A stretch of DNA of 64,000 nucleotides from the NCBI RefSeq assembly GCF_040939455.1, contig NC_134126.1:124001-188000 (forward strand), given 5' to 3'. Each line of letters begins with the position of its first letter. The stretch's first letter is position 1. The position numbers and the translations under genes were made by a program. This stretch comes from Microcebus murinus (taxonomy: Eukaryota > Chordata > Mammalia > Primates > Cheirogaleidae). The notes below the pieces were generated by a model, which had not been told where the DNA came from, did no database searches, and saw nothing but the letters and a program-made list of their open reading frames with translations. Of the stretch, positions 1-10,732 are shown in pieces.

Positions 1-109
1 AAAAAGTGTCTCTTATCTCTATTATTGCATTTTCTTTTCTCTCTCTTTCCAAGCAGATGATGGGAGTCCAAGCATTGAGGTGACATGTATTGCCCCTGCC
101 CCCCAGCCC

Positions 110-592
110 CTGTTTTCTTATTCATTTATTTCTCATTTTCTCCCAGCCTATTGTGAGGGTACCAAGGTTAAGGTCAGGTGCATTGCTCTTTCCCCGCCTC
201 CCCCCTCGGGTCAGAGCTCCAAGCGCGCCCATCCCCCAGTTGGTGCGCACCCACCCCCTCCCTAATGGATGTGTATGTCCACCCCCTCCCCACGCCCGCC
301 CGACACCCACCCGATGAAGGTGATTCCCCTCAGTCCACTTAGGTGTCCATCCGTTCCTACCAATTTGCTGGTGAGCGCGCTCACGTGGTGCTCGTGTGTC
401 CATTCTTGGGATACTTGGCTTACTGGAACGGGTTCCAGCTCTGGCCAGGAGAGCACGAGAGGCGCCCTCTCACCGCTGCTCCTCACAGCCGAATAGCACT
501 CCGTGGTGTCCACGCGCCACATGTTATTAATGCACTCCTGGATGGATGGGCACTCGGGTCGCTTCCACATCTTTGCGATTGTGAATTGTGCC
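110..592 (-). mobile_element. LINE-1 3' fragment in the array unit, part a (unit 1)
   Basis: Read on the minus strand, this matches the 3' end of the LINE-1 at 26,940-27,390 of this window in the same order: the TTTATTTCTCATTTTC tail side, the GTGAGGGTACCAAGG stretch, GTCCACTTAGGTGTCC, TTTGCTGGTGAG, CATTCTTGGGATACTT, AATAGCACTCC, and the TTCCACATCTTTGCGATTGTGAATT segment. Many A/T positions of the LINE-1 are G or C here. The fragment repeats in each unit and, more diverged, at 23,110-23,610. It is interrupted at 592 and resumes at 2,146. Confidence 0.8.
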
Positions 593-614
593 CTAACTGT
601 AACCCTAACCCTTA

Positions 615-1062
615 CCCAGCCCGTCTCCTCTGCCCCTGCCTGACGCGCTCCTCCCCGGCCAGGCCCGTCACTGTCCTGGGCCCCTGACTGACCGGCTCCT
701 TCCCGCCCGGCCTGTCACCTTCCTCTGCCCCTGCCTGACACCCTCCTCCCCGCCCGGCCCCTCACCTCGGCCCCTGCCTGACTCGCTCCTCCCCACCCGG
801 CCGGTCACCGTCCTGGGCCCCTGCCTGACCGGCTCCTTCCCGCCCGGCCTGTCACCGTCCTCTGCCCCTGCCTGACACCCTCCTCCCCGCTCGGCCCCTC
901 ACCTCGGCCCCTGCCTGACTCGCTCCTCCCCACCCGGCCGGTCACCGTCCTGGGCCCCTGCCTGACCGGCTCCTTCCCGCCCGGCCTGTCACCGTCCTCT
1001 GCCCCTGCCTTACACGCTCCTCCCCGCCCGTCACCCTCCTAGGACCCTGCCTGACCGGCTCC
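615..1062 (+). repeat. GC-rich ~46-bp minisatellite in the 5S unit (unit 1)
   Basis: CCCCTGCCTGAC starts each monomer of 43-47 bp. Three monomer types follow one another (ending CACCTCGG, CACCGTCCTGG and CACCGTCCTCT), giving a higher-order period of about 138 bp, seen for example from 725 to 862. A shorter, more T-rich version lies in the edge copy at 23,640-23,850. Confidence 0.8.
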
Positions 1063-1541
1063 TCCATCGCCTGGGCCTTCCAAGGGCTTGGTGTGGACGC
1101 TGCTTCCAGGAAGCCCTCCGGGAACCCGGCAGCAGGGCGGCCTCAGCAGTCTGGCTCAGGTGCCCCGCTGTGCCGCGGGGGCCCAGCCTGGTGTCTTCCC
1201 TGAGGCCCTGCAGCTGCCGCTCCCCGCAAGGGGAGAGCCGGGGAGGTGGGGACCGCCTCCTGATGGGGACGTACACGCAGCTCTCCACGTCGGATTCCGG
1301 GGCTCTCTGTCCTGCCCGAAGGCCCAGCTGGCCTGCGGGTCCTTAGAGTGGCAGAAACATCCTCAAACTGACATTGCGAGTCCGGTGGTTGTCTGCACTT
1401 TTGTGTGGGCACCCCAGGGAGGCCCAGGGGCTGGCTGGACAACGCGGTCTGCTCGGGTGCTTTGGAGTAGCAACCGATGCCCTGTGGACTTTGGTAGCAG
1501 CGTCTGAGGTGTCTCTGAGCCCTGCGCCATGTCGGGGGTGG

Positions 1542-1597
1542 GGAGGAGGAGGTGGAGGAGGAGGAGGAGGAGGAGGAGGAGGAGGAGGAAGAGGAGT
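1542..1597 (+). repeat. GGA trinucleotide tract (unit 1)
   Basis: This is a run of GGA/GAG triplets with one GTG and one GAA interruption. It has one more triplet in units 5 and 6 than in units 1-4. The apparent poly-Glu, poly-Gly and poly-Ser/Pro/Leu peptides in its frames come from the repeat and are not evidence of genes. Confidence 0.9.
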
Positions 1598-2145
1598 GGG
1601 GGGAGGGAGGGGCCGTGACCTGCAGTCGTGTTCCCGGGGTGGCACGGCATGTGGCTTCTTGCACAGGCTGCTTGGCCTGGGCTCCCTGCACCTGGGCCTT
1701 TGGAGGACTGGCCCAGTGCTTGCCAACACTTCCTGCAGGGACCCAGAGCTGGGAGGTTGCATCTCCCAGCCCTGGGTCGGGCAGAGCCCCAGCGGGCCAT
1801 GCCCACAAGCTCTCTCAGCACGGGTCCCCCAGAGGGCTTCTTTGGGACCAGGATTCTCTTGCGGGTGATTTTTTAAGGTCTGGCCCCTGGATGGAGGGGC
1901 ACCAGGGGTAGAGGAGCCGGAAGCGGAAGGGGGTGCCCATGCGAGGGGACACTTTCAGGCCAAGTCCCAGCTTCAGCCTCATCCTCCTGGGAACCCCCGG
2001 AGTGGACATCACACCTCCTGGTTGTCCCGCTCTGAGACAAGGAGCCGGGCTTCGCATTCCCACAGCAGCCAGTCGTGGGCTGCGGACACCTGGGGCGTTG
2101 GGAACTCCCTGGCTTCTCCTTGGATTACCATTTGGAGCTGCTTGG

Positions 2146-2226
2146 GAATTGTGCCGCCACACACACCCGAGTGCAGGTGTCTTCTGCACAGACTGCGGGC
2201 CTCGCTCTTCTGAATGCCGCTAGCTC
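2146..2226 (-). mobile_element. LINE-1 3' fragment, part b (unit 1)
   Basis: This continues the LINE-1 homology after the 1.55 kb insertion: GAATTGTGCCGCC, CCCGAGTGCAGGTGTCTTC, CACAGACTG and GAATGCCGC line up with 27,379-27,460 of the intact LINE-1 copy. On the minus strand this is near the C-terminal end of ORF2. Homology fades at about 2,226. Confidence 0.65.
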
Positions 2227-2740
2227 GCCACCCACCCACGGGTGAACCTGGTCAGGGTACTTTCTCTCAGGGGCAGACTCTGATCCGGGCGGGCTACCGG
2301 TGTTTCTGTTTGCTCGTTTCTTTCTTCCGTTTCGGGAAAGGCTTCCTTACTGGGTTTGGAAATCTCCTATGCCTTTCCTCGCCTATTCTGTCAGCTTTAA
2401 AATTCTCTTTCAGTTGCCACCCTCACAGATGGATTAGGAAACTCTTTTCGGTGCATTCATTAGTGAAAAGACCTCAATGAAGCTCGAATCCAATATCTAA
2501 TCGCCGACTTTTAGCAAGTCCACACCCCAGGGTGGTTGGGGTCCAATGCAGCCCCGGCCAGGCCCAGGCCCCTTGGACTGGGCCACAGGAGGACACAGAG
2601 CAGGGTCCCGGCCCCCACGGTCGCGGTGCCGGCATTCTCCAAGGGCTTGGGGGTTTTCCAGAGGTAGGAGATGGAGGGGACTGGTTTCTTCAGCGCCCCG
2701 CAGGCCACGCCACCCCACCCCACCCATGGGACACATCCCG
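2227..2740. other. Unassigned spacer in the 5S unit (unit 1)
   Basis: I recognise nothing in this stretch. It runs from a CACCCACCCACGGG segment through a moderately AT-rich part (2,300-2,520) into GC-rich DNA. No conserved reading frame crosses it. The same DNA is present in every unit. Confidence 0.5.
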
Positions 2741-3020
2741 AGAGACGCCCCTACACTCGCTCGCCTCCCCCATGCGCTGTGCCGCAGCCCTGGCCCGGGG
2801 GAATAGGCGGCAGCCCACCCACAGGGCTGGGGGCGCAGGTGAAAGGGGTTGTGCGCGAGGCCGGCCCCTGGCTGGGGGCAAAGGGCGAGCGCCCCACGCG
2901 TGCGCAGTCAGCGGCGGCCGGCGCCCTGGGAGTGGGGAGCGGGTAGGTGAAGGAGGCGAGGTGAGGAGAGGAGGGGGGCTGGAAGGTCCCCACCTTGGCG
3001 GGTCCAGCCGTGGAGGCACA

Positions 3021-3022
<2 letters not shown>

Positions 3023-3055
<33 letters not shown>

Positions 3056-3085
3056 TGTGTCTGTGTGTCTGTGTGTCTGTGTGTG
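3023..3085 (+). repeat. GT microsatellite upstream of 5S (unit 1)
   Basis: This is a (GT)n run followed by CTGTGT phrases. Its length and pattern differ between units: long pure run in units 1 and 3, short run with more CTGTGT phrases in units 2, 4 and 5, shortest in unit 6 (about 22,221-22,265). It sits 160 bp upstream of the 5S sequence and works as a unit-type marker. Confidence 0.95.
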
Positions 3086-3213
3086 GAGAGACAGCCCCCC
3101 ACCCCGCCCCGTCCCTCACCTCAGTCCCGCGAACTCAACAGGCCCTGTCCGACCGGCCAACTCCACAGGCCCGGCGCGGGGCAGAGCTATCGCGGGGAAG
3201 TGCAGTGAGACTC

Positions 3214-3231
3214 GGCTTCTTGAGCGGGGCA
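3214..3231 (+). promoter_or_regulatory. Possible 5S upstream D-box-like element
   Basis: GGCTTCTTGAGCGGGGC begins 33 bp before the 5S start. Human 5S genes have a D box of similar sequence (GGCTCTTGGGGC, as I remember it) at nearly the same distance. The same sequence stands at the same place in all six units. If real, it would argue that the copy was once, or still is, an organised 5S gene and not a retroposed pseudogene. The match is imperfect. Confidence 0.4.
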
Positions 3232-3246
3232 GGGGCGCCCTCCGCC

Positions 3247-3367
3247 GTCTAAGGCCACACCACCCTGAACGCTTCCCATCTCTTCTGATCTCCGAAGCTA
3301 AGCAGCTTCCGTCCTGGTTAGTACTTGCATGGGAGACCGCCTGGGAATACCGGGTGCCGGAGGCTTT
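3247..3367 (+). rRNA. Variant 5S rRNA-like copy 1
   Basis: This is 121 bp, the exact length of mammalian 5S, and it aligns without gaps to human 5S as I know it, with 14 substitutions (positions 6, 12, 27, 28, 31, 37, 47, 60, 61, 64, 66, 82, 112, 114; 88% identity). The Pol III internal promoter is partly kept: the intermediate element (67-72) is intact, box C (80-97) has one change at 82, and box A (50-64) is changed at 60, 61 and 64. On the standard 5S fold, the changes at 60, 61 and 64 unpair helix II, those at 31 and 47 unpair helix III, and position 6 and 114 create two mismatches in helix I; I see no compensating changes except 7-112, which becomes G-C. Function in ribosomes is therefore doubtful. 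It may be a pseudogene array, or a Pol III unit with another product. Confidence 0.8.
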
Positions 3368-3395
3368 CTTTTTTCTTTACTTTTCTTTTTTTTTT
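3365..3395 (+). terminator. Pol III-type T-run terminator after 5S
   Basis: The 5S sequence ends in TTT, followed by C and six Ts, then by a run of ten Ts at 3,386-3,395. Pol III stops at four or more Ts on the non-template strand. The same arrangement follows every copy; in copies 4 and 6 the first run is an unbroken T10, and in copy 6 the second run is shorter. Confidence 0.6.
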
Positions 3396-3399
3396 GCCT

Positions 3400-3838
3400 C
3401 TCATTCTGTCCCCTTTCTGGGAGTGCTACTGCGGTGGCGGCGGCGGGTCCCGCGGATCACCCCCACCCTCAGCGCCCCCCGGGGTGCCTGCCACCACAGC
3501 CCACACCGTGGGGCCTCCTCTTGTCCCGAGCCGCGGCACCGCCGCCACGCGGCAGCATGCGTGCCATCTGGACTGTCAGGTCTCAGACCAAAGGTCTGGT
3601 CTGTGGGAACCGACACGCTGGAGGAAACCTTGAGAGTCTGAGAGGGGAGGGAGTTCCGGAAGCATTCCAGGATGTAATTTGAGGGAGTATGTGACCAGAA
3701 CTCGTCCCGTTGCTTTCGGGGTTCTATGGGCTACACCTAGGAATCTTTGGTGGTGGCACCAGATGTTGGGGGATCCGGAGTCACACCCAGACCTGCTCCA
3801 CAGGCCTCCTTTTACTTTTCTTTTCGGATTCATTTTCT
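3400..3838. other. Spacer downstream of 5S (unit 1)
   Basis: This starts with a CpG-rich stretch (GGTGGCGGCGGCGGGTCCCGCGG). It includes a perfect hairpin at 3,584-3,598 (CAGACC, AAA, GGTCTG) and ends in pyrimidine-rich DNA leading into the next unit. I recognise no gene or known element. Confidence 0.5.
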
Positions 3839-6800
3839 TAAAAAGTGTCTCTTATCTCTATTATTGCATTTTCTTTTCTCTCTCTTTCCAAGCAGATGAT
3901 GGGAGTCCAAGCATTGAGGTGACATGTATTGCCCCTGCCCCCCAGCCCCTGTTTTCTTATTCATTTATTTCTCATTTTCTCCCAGCCTATTGTGAGGGTA
4001 CCAAGGTTAAGGTCAGGTGCATTGCTCTTTCCCCGCCTCCCCCCTCGGGTCAGAGCTCCAAGCGCGCCCATCCCCCAGTTGGTGCGCACCCACCCCCTCC
4101 CTAATGGATGTGTATGTCCACCCCCTCCCCACGCCCGCCCGACACCCACCCGATGAAGGTGATTCCCCTCAGTCCACTTAGGTGTCCATCCGTTCCTACC
4201 AATTTGCTGGTGAGCGCGCTCACGTGGTGCTCGTGTGTCCATTCTTGGGATACTTGGCTTACTGGAACGGGTTCCAGCTCTGGCCAGGAGAGCACGAGAG
4301 GCGCCCTCTCACCGCTGCTCCTCACAGCCGAATAGCACTCCGTGGTGTCCACGCGCCACATGTTATTAATGCACTCCTGGATGGATGGGCACTCGGGTCG
4401 CTTCCACATCTTTGCGATTGTGAATTGTGCCCTAACTGTAACCCTAACCCTTACCCAGCCCGTCTCCTCTGCCCCTGCCTGACGCGCTCCTCCCCGGCCA
4501 GGCCCGTCACTGTCCTGGGCCCCTGACTGACCGGCTCCTTCCCGCCCGGCCTGTCACCTTCCTCTGCCCCTGCCTGACACCCTCCTCCCCGCCCGGCCCC
4601 TCACCTCGGCCCCTGCCTGACTCGCTCCTCCCCACCCGGCCGGTCACCGTCCTGGGCCCCTGCCTGACCGGCTCCTTCCCGCCCGGCCTGTCACCGTCCT
4701 CTGCCCCTGCCTGACACCCTCCTCCCCGCTCGGCCCCTCACCTCGGCCCCTGCCTGACTCGCTCCTCCCCACCCGGCCGGTCACCGTCCTGGGCCCCTGC
4801 CTGACCGGCTCCTTCCCGCCCGGCCTGTCACCGTCCTCTGCCCCTGCCTTACACGCTCCTCCCCGCCCGTCACCCTCCTAGGACCCTGCCTGACCGGCTC
4901 CTCCATCGCCTGGGCCTTCCAAGGGCTTGGTGTGGACGCTGCTTCCAGGAAGCCCTCCGGGAACCCGGCAGCAGGGCGGCCTCAGCAGTCTGGCTCAGGT
5001 GCCCCGCTGTGCCGCGGGGGCCCAGCCTGGTGTCTTCCCTGAGGCCCTGCAGCTGCCGCTCCCCGCAAGGGGAGAGCCGGGGAGGTGGGGACCGCCTCCT
5101 GATGGGGACGTACACGCAGCTCTCCACGTCGGATTCCGGGGCTCTCTGTCCTGCCCGAAGGCCCAGCTGGCCTGCGGGTCCTTAGAGTGGCAGAAACATC
5201 CTCAAACTGACATTGCGAGTCCGGTGGTTGTCTGCACTTTTGTGTGGGCACCCCAGGGAGGCCCAGGGGCTGGCTGGACAACGCGGTCTGCTCGGGTGCT
5301 TTGGAGTAGCAACCGATGCCCTGTGGACTTTGGTAGCAGCGTCTGAGGTGTCTCTGAGCCCTGCGCCATGTCGGGGGTGGGGAGGAGGAGGTGGAGGAGG
5401 AGGAGGAGGAGGAGGAGGAGGAGGAGGAAGAGGAGTGGGGGGAGGGAGGGGCCGTGACCTGCAGTCGTGTTCCCGGGGTGGCACGGCATGTGGCTTCTTG
5501 CACAGGCTGCTTGGCCTGGGCTCCCTGCACCTGGGCCTTTGGAGGACTGGCCCAGTGCTTGCCAACACTTCCTGCAGGGACCCAGAGCTGGGAGGTTGCA
5601 TCTCCCAGCCCTGGGTCGGGCAGAGCCCCAGCGGGCCATGCCCACAAGCTCTCTCAGCACGGGTCCCCCAGAGGGCTTCTTTGGGACCAGGATTCTCTTG
5701 CGGGTGATTTTTTAAGGTCTGGCCCCTGGATGGAGGGGCACCAGGGGTAGAGGAGCCGGAAGCGGAAGGGGGTGCCCATGCGAGGGGACACTTTCAGGCC
5801 AAGTCCCAGCTTCAGCCTCATCCTCCTGGGAACCCCCGGAGTGGACATCACACCTCCTGGTTGTCCCGCTCTGAGACAAGGAGCCGGGCTTCGCATTCCC
5901 ACAGCAGCCAGTCGTGGGCTGCGGACACCTGGGGCGTTGGGAACTCCCTGGCTTCTCCTTGGATTACCATTTGGAGCTGCTTGGGAATTGTGCCGCCACA
6001 CACACCCGAGTGCAGGTGTCTTCTGCACAGACTGCGGGCCTCGCTCTTCTGAATGCCGCTAGCTCGCCACCCACCCACGGGTGAACCTGGTCAGGGTACT
6101 TTCTCTCAGGGGCAGACTCTGATCCGGGCGGGCTACCGGTGTTTCTGTTTGCTCGTTTCTTTCTTCCGTTTCGGGAAAGGCTTCCTTACTGGGTTTGGAA
6201 ATCTCCTATGCCTTTCCTCGCCTATTCTGTCAGCTTTAAAATTCTCTTTCAGTTGCCACCCTCACAGATGGATTAGGAAACTCTTTTCGGTGCATTCATT
6301 AGTGAAAAGACCTCAATGAAGCTCGAATCCAATATCTAATCGCCGACTTTTAGCAAGTCCACACCCCAGGGTGGTTGGGGTCCAATGCAGCCCCGGCCAG
6401 GCCCAGGCCCCTTGGACTGGGCCACAGGAGGACACAGAGCAGGGTCCCGGCCCCCACGGTCGCGGTGCCGGCATTCTCCAAGGGCTTGGGGGTTTTCCAG
6501 AGGTAGGAGATGGAGGGGACTGGTTTCTTCAGCGCCCCACAGGCCACGCCACCCCACCCCACCCATGGGACACATCCCGAGAGACGCCCCTACACTCGCT
6601 CGCCTCCCCCATGCGCTGTGCCGCAGCCCTGGCCCGGGGGAATAGGCGGCAGCCCACCCACAGGGCTGGGGGCGCAGGTGAAAGGGGTTGTGCGCGAGGC
6701 CGGCCCCTGGCTGGGGGCAAAGGGCGAGCGCCCCACGCGTGCGCAGTCAGCGGCGGCCGGCGCCCTGGGAGTGGGGAGCGGGTAGGTGAAGGAGGCGAGG

Positions 6801-7084
6801 TGAGGAGAGGAGGGGGGCTGGAAGGTCCCCACCTTGGCGGGTCCAGCCGTGGAGGCACATCGTGTGTGTGTGTGTGTGTCTGTGTCTGTGTGTCTGTGTG
6901 TCTGTGTGTCTGTGTGTGGAGAGACAGCCCCCCACCCCGCCCCGTCCCTCACCTCAGTCCCGCGAACTCAACAGGCCCTGTCCGACCGGCCAACTCAACA
7001 GGCCCGGCCCGGCGCGGGGCAGAGCTATCGCGGGGAAGTGCAGTGAGACTCGGCTTCTTGAGCGGGGCAGGGGCGCCCTCCGCC

Positions 7085-7205
7085 GTCTAAGGCCACACCA
7101 CCCTGAACGCTTCCCATCTCTTCTGATCTCCGAAGCTAAGCAGCTTCCGTCCTGGTTAGTACTTGCATGGGAGACCGCCTGGGAATACCGGGTGCCGGAG
7201 GCTTT
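7085..7205 (+). rRNA. Variant 5S rRNA-like copy 2
   Basis: It carries the same 121 bases as copy 1, including all 14 differences from human 5S, and starts 3,838 bp after it. It is followed by TTTCTTTTTT. It lies in a subtype B unit, with a short GT tract and CAACTCAACAGG in the spacer. The same doubts about folding and function apply as for copy 1. Confidence 0.8.
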
Positions 7206-10200
7206 CTTTTTTCTTTACTTTTCTTTTTTTTTTGCCTCTCATTCTGTCCCCTTTCTGGGAGTGCTACTGCGGTGGCGGCGGCGGGTCCCGCGGATCACCC
7301 CCACCCTCAGCGCCCCCCGGGGTGCCTGCCACCACAGCCCACACCGTGGGGCCTCCTCTTGTCCCGAGCCGCGGCACCGCCGCCACGCGGCAGCATGCGT
7401 GCCATCTGGACTGTCAGGTCTCAGACCAAAGGTCTGGTCTGTGGGAACCGACACGCTGGAGGAAACCTTGAGAGTCTGAGAGGGGAGGGAGTTCCGGAAG
7501 CATTCCAGGATGTAATTTGAGGGAGTATGTGACCAGAACTCGTCCCGTTGCTTTCGGGGTTCTATGGGCTACACCTAGGAATCTTTGGTGGTGGCACCAG
7601 ATGTTGGGGGATCCGGAGTCACACCCAGACCTGCTCCACAGGCCTCCTTTTACTTTTCTTTTCGGATTCATTTTCTTAAAAAGTGTCTCTTATCTCTATT
7701 ATTGCATTTTCTTTTCTCTCTCTTTCCAAGCAGATGATGGGAGTCCAAGCATTGAGGTGACATGTATTGCCCCTGCCCCCCAGCCCCTGTTTTCTTATTC
7801 ATTTATTTCTCATTTTCTCCCAGCCTATTGTGAGGGTACCAAGGTTAAGGTCAGGTGCATTGCTCTTTCCCCGCCTCCCCCCTCGGGTCAGAGCTCCAAG
7901 CGCGCCCATCCCCCAGTTGGTGCGCACCCACCCCCTCCCTAATGGATGTGTATGTCCACCCCCTCCCCACGCCCGCCCGACACCCACCCGATGAAGGTGA
8001 TTCCCCTCAGTCCACTTAGGTGTCCATCCGTTCCTACCAATTTGCTGGTGAGCGCGCTCACGTGGTGCTCGTGTGTCCATTCTTGGGATACTTGGCTTAC
8101 TGGAACGGGTTCCAGCTCTGGCCAGGAGAGCACGAGAGGCGCCCTCTCACCGCTGCTCCTCACAGCCGAATAGCACTCCGTGGTGTCCACGCGCCACATG
8201 TTATTAATGCACTCCTGGATGGATGGGCACTCGGGTCGCTTCCACATCTTTGCGATTGTGAATTGTGCCCTAACTGTAACCCTAACCCTTACCCAGCCCG
8301 TCTCCTCTGCCCCTGCCTGACGCGCTCCTCCCCGGCCAGGCCCGTCACTGTCCTGGGCCCCTGACTGACCGGCTCCTTCCCGCCCGGCCTGTCACCTTCC
8401 TCTGCCCCTGCCTGACACCCTCCTCCCCGCCCGGCCCCTCACCTCGGCCCCTGCCTGACTCGCTCCTCCCCACCCGGCCGGTCACCGTCCTGGGCCCCTG
8501 CCTGACCGGCTCCTTCCCGCCCGGCCTGTCACCGTCCTCTGCCCCTGCCTGACACCCTCCTCCCCGCTCGGCCCCTCACCTCGGCCCCTGCCTGACTCGC
8601 TCCTCCCCACCCGGCCGGTCACCGTCCTGGGCCCCTGCCTGACCGGCTCCTTCCCGCCCGGCCTGTCACCGTCCTCTGCCCCTGCCTTACACGCTCCTCC
8701 CCGCCCGTCACCCTCCTAGGACCCTGCCTGACCGGCTCCTCCATCGCCTGGGCCTTCCAAGGGCTTGGTGTGGACGCTGCTTCCAGGAAGCCCTCCGGGA
8801 ACCCGGCAGCAGGGCGGCCTCAGCAGTCTGGCTCAGGTGCCCCGCTGTGCCGCGGGGGCCCAGCCTGGTGTCTTCCCTGAGGCCCTGCAGCTGCCGCTCC
8901 CCGCAAGGGGAGAGCCGGGGAGGTGGGGACCGCCTCCTGATGGGGACGTACACGCAGCTCTCCACGTCGGATTCCGGGGCTCTCTGTCCTGCCCGAAGGC
9001 CCAGCTGGCCTGCGGGTCCTTAGAGTGGCAGAAACATCCTCAAACTGACATTGCGAGTCCGGTGGTTGTCTGCACTTTTGTGTGGGCACCCCAGGGAGGC
9101 CCAGGGGCTGGCTGGACAACGCGGTCTGCTCGGGTGCTTTGGAGTAGCAACCGATGCCCTGTGGACTTTGGTAGCAGCGTCTGAGGTGTCTCTGAGCCCT
9201 GCGCCATGTCGGGGGTGGGGAGGAGGAGGTGGAGGAGGAGGAGGAGGAGGAGGAGGAGGAGGAGGAAGAGGAGTGGGGGGAGGGAGGGGCCGTGACCTGC
9301 AGTCGTGTTCCCGGGGTGGCACGGCATGTGGCTTCTTGCACAGGCTGCTTGGCCTGGGCTCCCTGCACCTGGGCCTTTGGAGGACTGGCCCAGTGCTTGC
9401 CAACACTTCCTGCAGGGACCCAGAGCTGGGAGGTTGCATCTCCCAGCCCTGGGTCGGGCAGAGCCCCAGCGGGCCATGCCCACAAGCTCTCTCAGCACGG
9501 GTCCCCCAGAGGGCTTCTTTGGGACCAGGATTCTCTTGCGGGTGATTTTTTAAGGTCTGGCCCCTGGATGGAGGGGCACCAGGGGTAGAGGAGCCGGAAG
9601 CGGAAGGGGGTGCCCATGCGAGGGGACACTTTCAGGCCAAGTCCCAGCTTCAGCCTCATCCTCCTGGGAACCCCCGGAGTGGACATCACACCTCCTGGTT
9701 GTCCCGCTCTGAGACAAGGAGCCGGGCTTCGCATTCCCACAGCAGCCAGTCGTGGGCTGCGGACACCTGGGGCGTTGGGAACTCCCTGGCTTCTCCTTGG
9801 ATTACCATTTGGAGCTGCTTGGGAATTGTGCCGCCACACACACCCGAGTGCAGGTGTCTTCTGCACAGACTGCGGGCCTCGCTCTTCTGAATGCCGCTAG
9901 CTCGCCACCCACCCACGGGTGAACCTGGTCAGGGTACTTTCTCTCAGGGGCAGACTCTGATCCGGGCGGGCTACCGGTGTTTCTGTTTGCTCGTTTCTTT
10001 CTTCCGTTTCGGGAAAGGCTTCCTTACTGGGTTTGGAAATCTCCTATGCCTTTCCTCGCCTATTCTGTCAGCTTTAAAATTCTCTTTCAGTTGCCACCCT
10101 CACAGATGGATTAGGAAACTCTTTTCGGTGCATTCATTAGTGAAAAGACCTCAATGAAGCTCGAATCCAATATCTAATCGCCGACTTTTAGCAAGTCCAC

Positions 10201-10697
10201 ACCCCAGGGTGGTTGGGGTCCAATGCAGCCCCGGCCAGGCCCAGGCCCCTTGGACTGGGCCACAGGAGGACACAGAGCAGGGTCCCGGCCCCCACGGTCG
10301 CGGTGCCGGCATTCTCCAAGGGCTTGGGGGTTTTCCAGAGGTAGGAGATGGAGGGGACTGGTTTCTTCAGCGCCCCGCAGGCCACGCCACCCCACCCCAC
10401 CCATGGGACACATCCCGAGAGACGCCCCTACACTTGCTCGCCTCCCCCATGCGCTGTGCCGCAGCCCTGGCCCGGGGGAATAGGCGGCAGCCCACCCACA
10501 GGGCTGGGGGCGCAGGTGAAAGGGGTTGTGCGCGAGGCCGGCCCCTGGCTGGGGGCAAAGGGCGAGCGCCCCACGCGTGCGCAGTCAGCGGCGGCCGGCG
10601 CCCTGGGAGTGGGGAGCGGGTAGGTGAAGGAGGCGAGGTGAGGAGAGGAGGGGGGCTGGAAGGTCCCCACCTTGGCGGGTCCAGCCGTGGAGGCACA

Positions 10698-10732
<35 letters not shown>

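Larger units (their letters stand above)
593..2145. repeat. 1.55 kb insertion splitting the LINE-1 fragment (unit 1)
   Basis: The LINE-1 homology stops at GAATTGTGCC (583-592) and resumes with a second GAATTGTGCC (2,146-2,155), which continues in LINE-1 register into GAGTGCAGGTGTCTTCTGCACAG. The segment between is thus an insertion with a 10-bp direct repeat at its ends, as a target-site duplication would give. It begins with CTAACTGTAACCCTAACCC, then holds the ~46-bp minisatellite, about 480 bp of unassigned GC-rich DNA, the GGA tract, and about 550 bp of unassigned DNA. I see no poly-A or poly-T tail and no terminal inverted repeat, so the mechanism is unknown. The diverged edge copy has the same left junction (about 23,595), so the insertion predates amplification. 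Confidence 0.6.
2741..3246 (+). promoter_or_regulatory. CpG-dense block upstream of the 5S-like sequence (unit 1)
   Basis: This 500-bp stretch is rich in unconverted CpGs (GAGCGCCCCACGCGTGCGCAG, GCGGCGGCCGGCGCC and the like). It looks like a CpG island interrupted by the GT tract and leading into the 5S-like sequence. CpG density also stays high in the 170 bp after the T-runs. In mammals such retention implies germline hypomethylation or recent GC-biased conversion. It recurs in all six units. Confidence 0.55.

Noticed and set aside
615..1062. Shared CCCTGCCTGACCG between the 5S-unit minisatellite and the 53-bp minisatellite
   Set aside because: Only about 13 bp match; the rest of the two units is unrelated. 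Chance in GC-rich DNA is enough.
1552..1911. Frame starting with a run of glutamates
   Set aside because: This is translation of the GGA/GAG microsatellite. There is no supporting gene structure.
2532..3641. 369-residue plus-strand frame in unit 1 running through the GT tract and the 5S sequence
   Set aside because: The frame is not kept in units 2, 4 and 5 because the GT tract and a nearby indel change length, and it overlaps an RNA gene-like sequence. It gives Cys-Val repeats from GT and no known domain.
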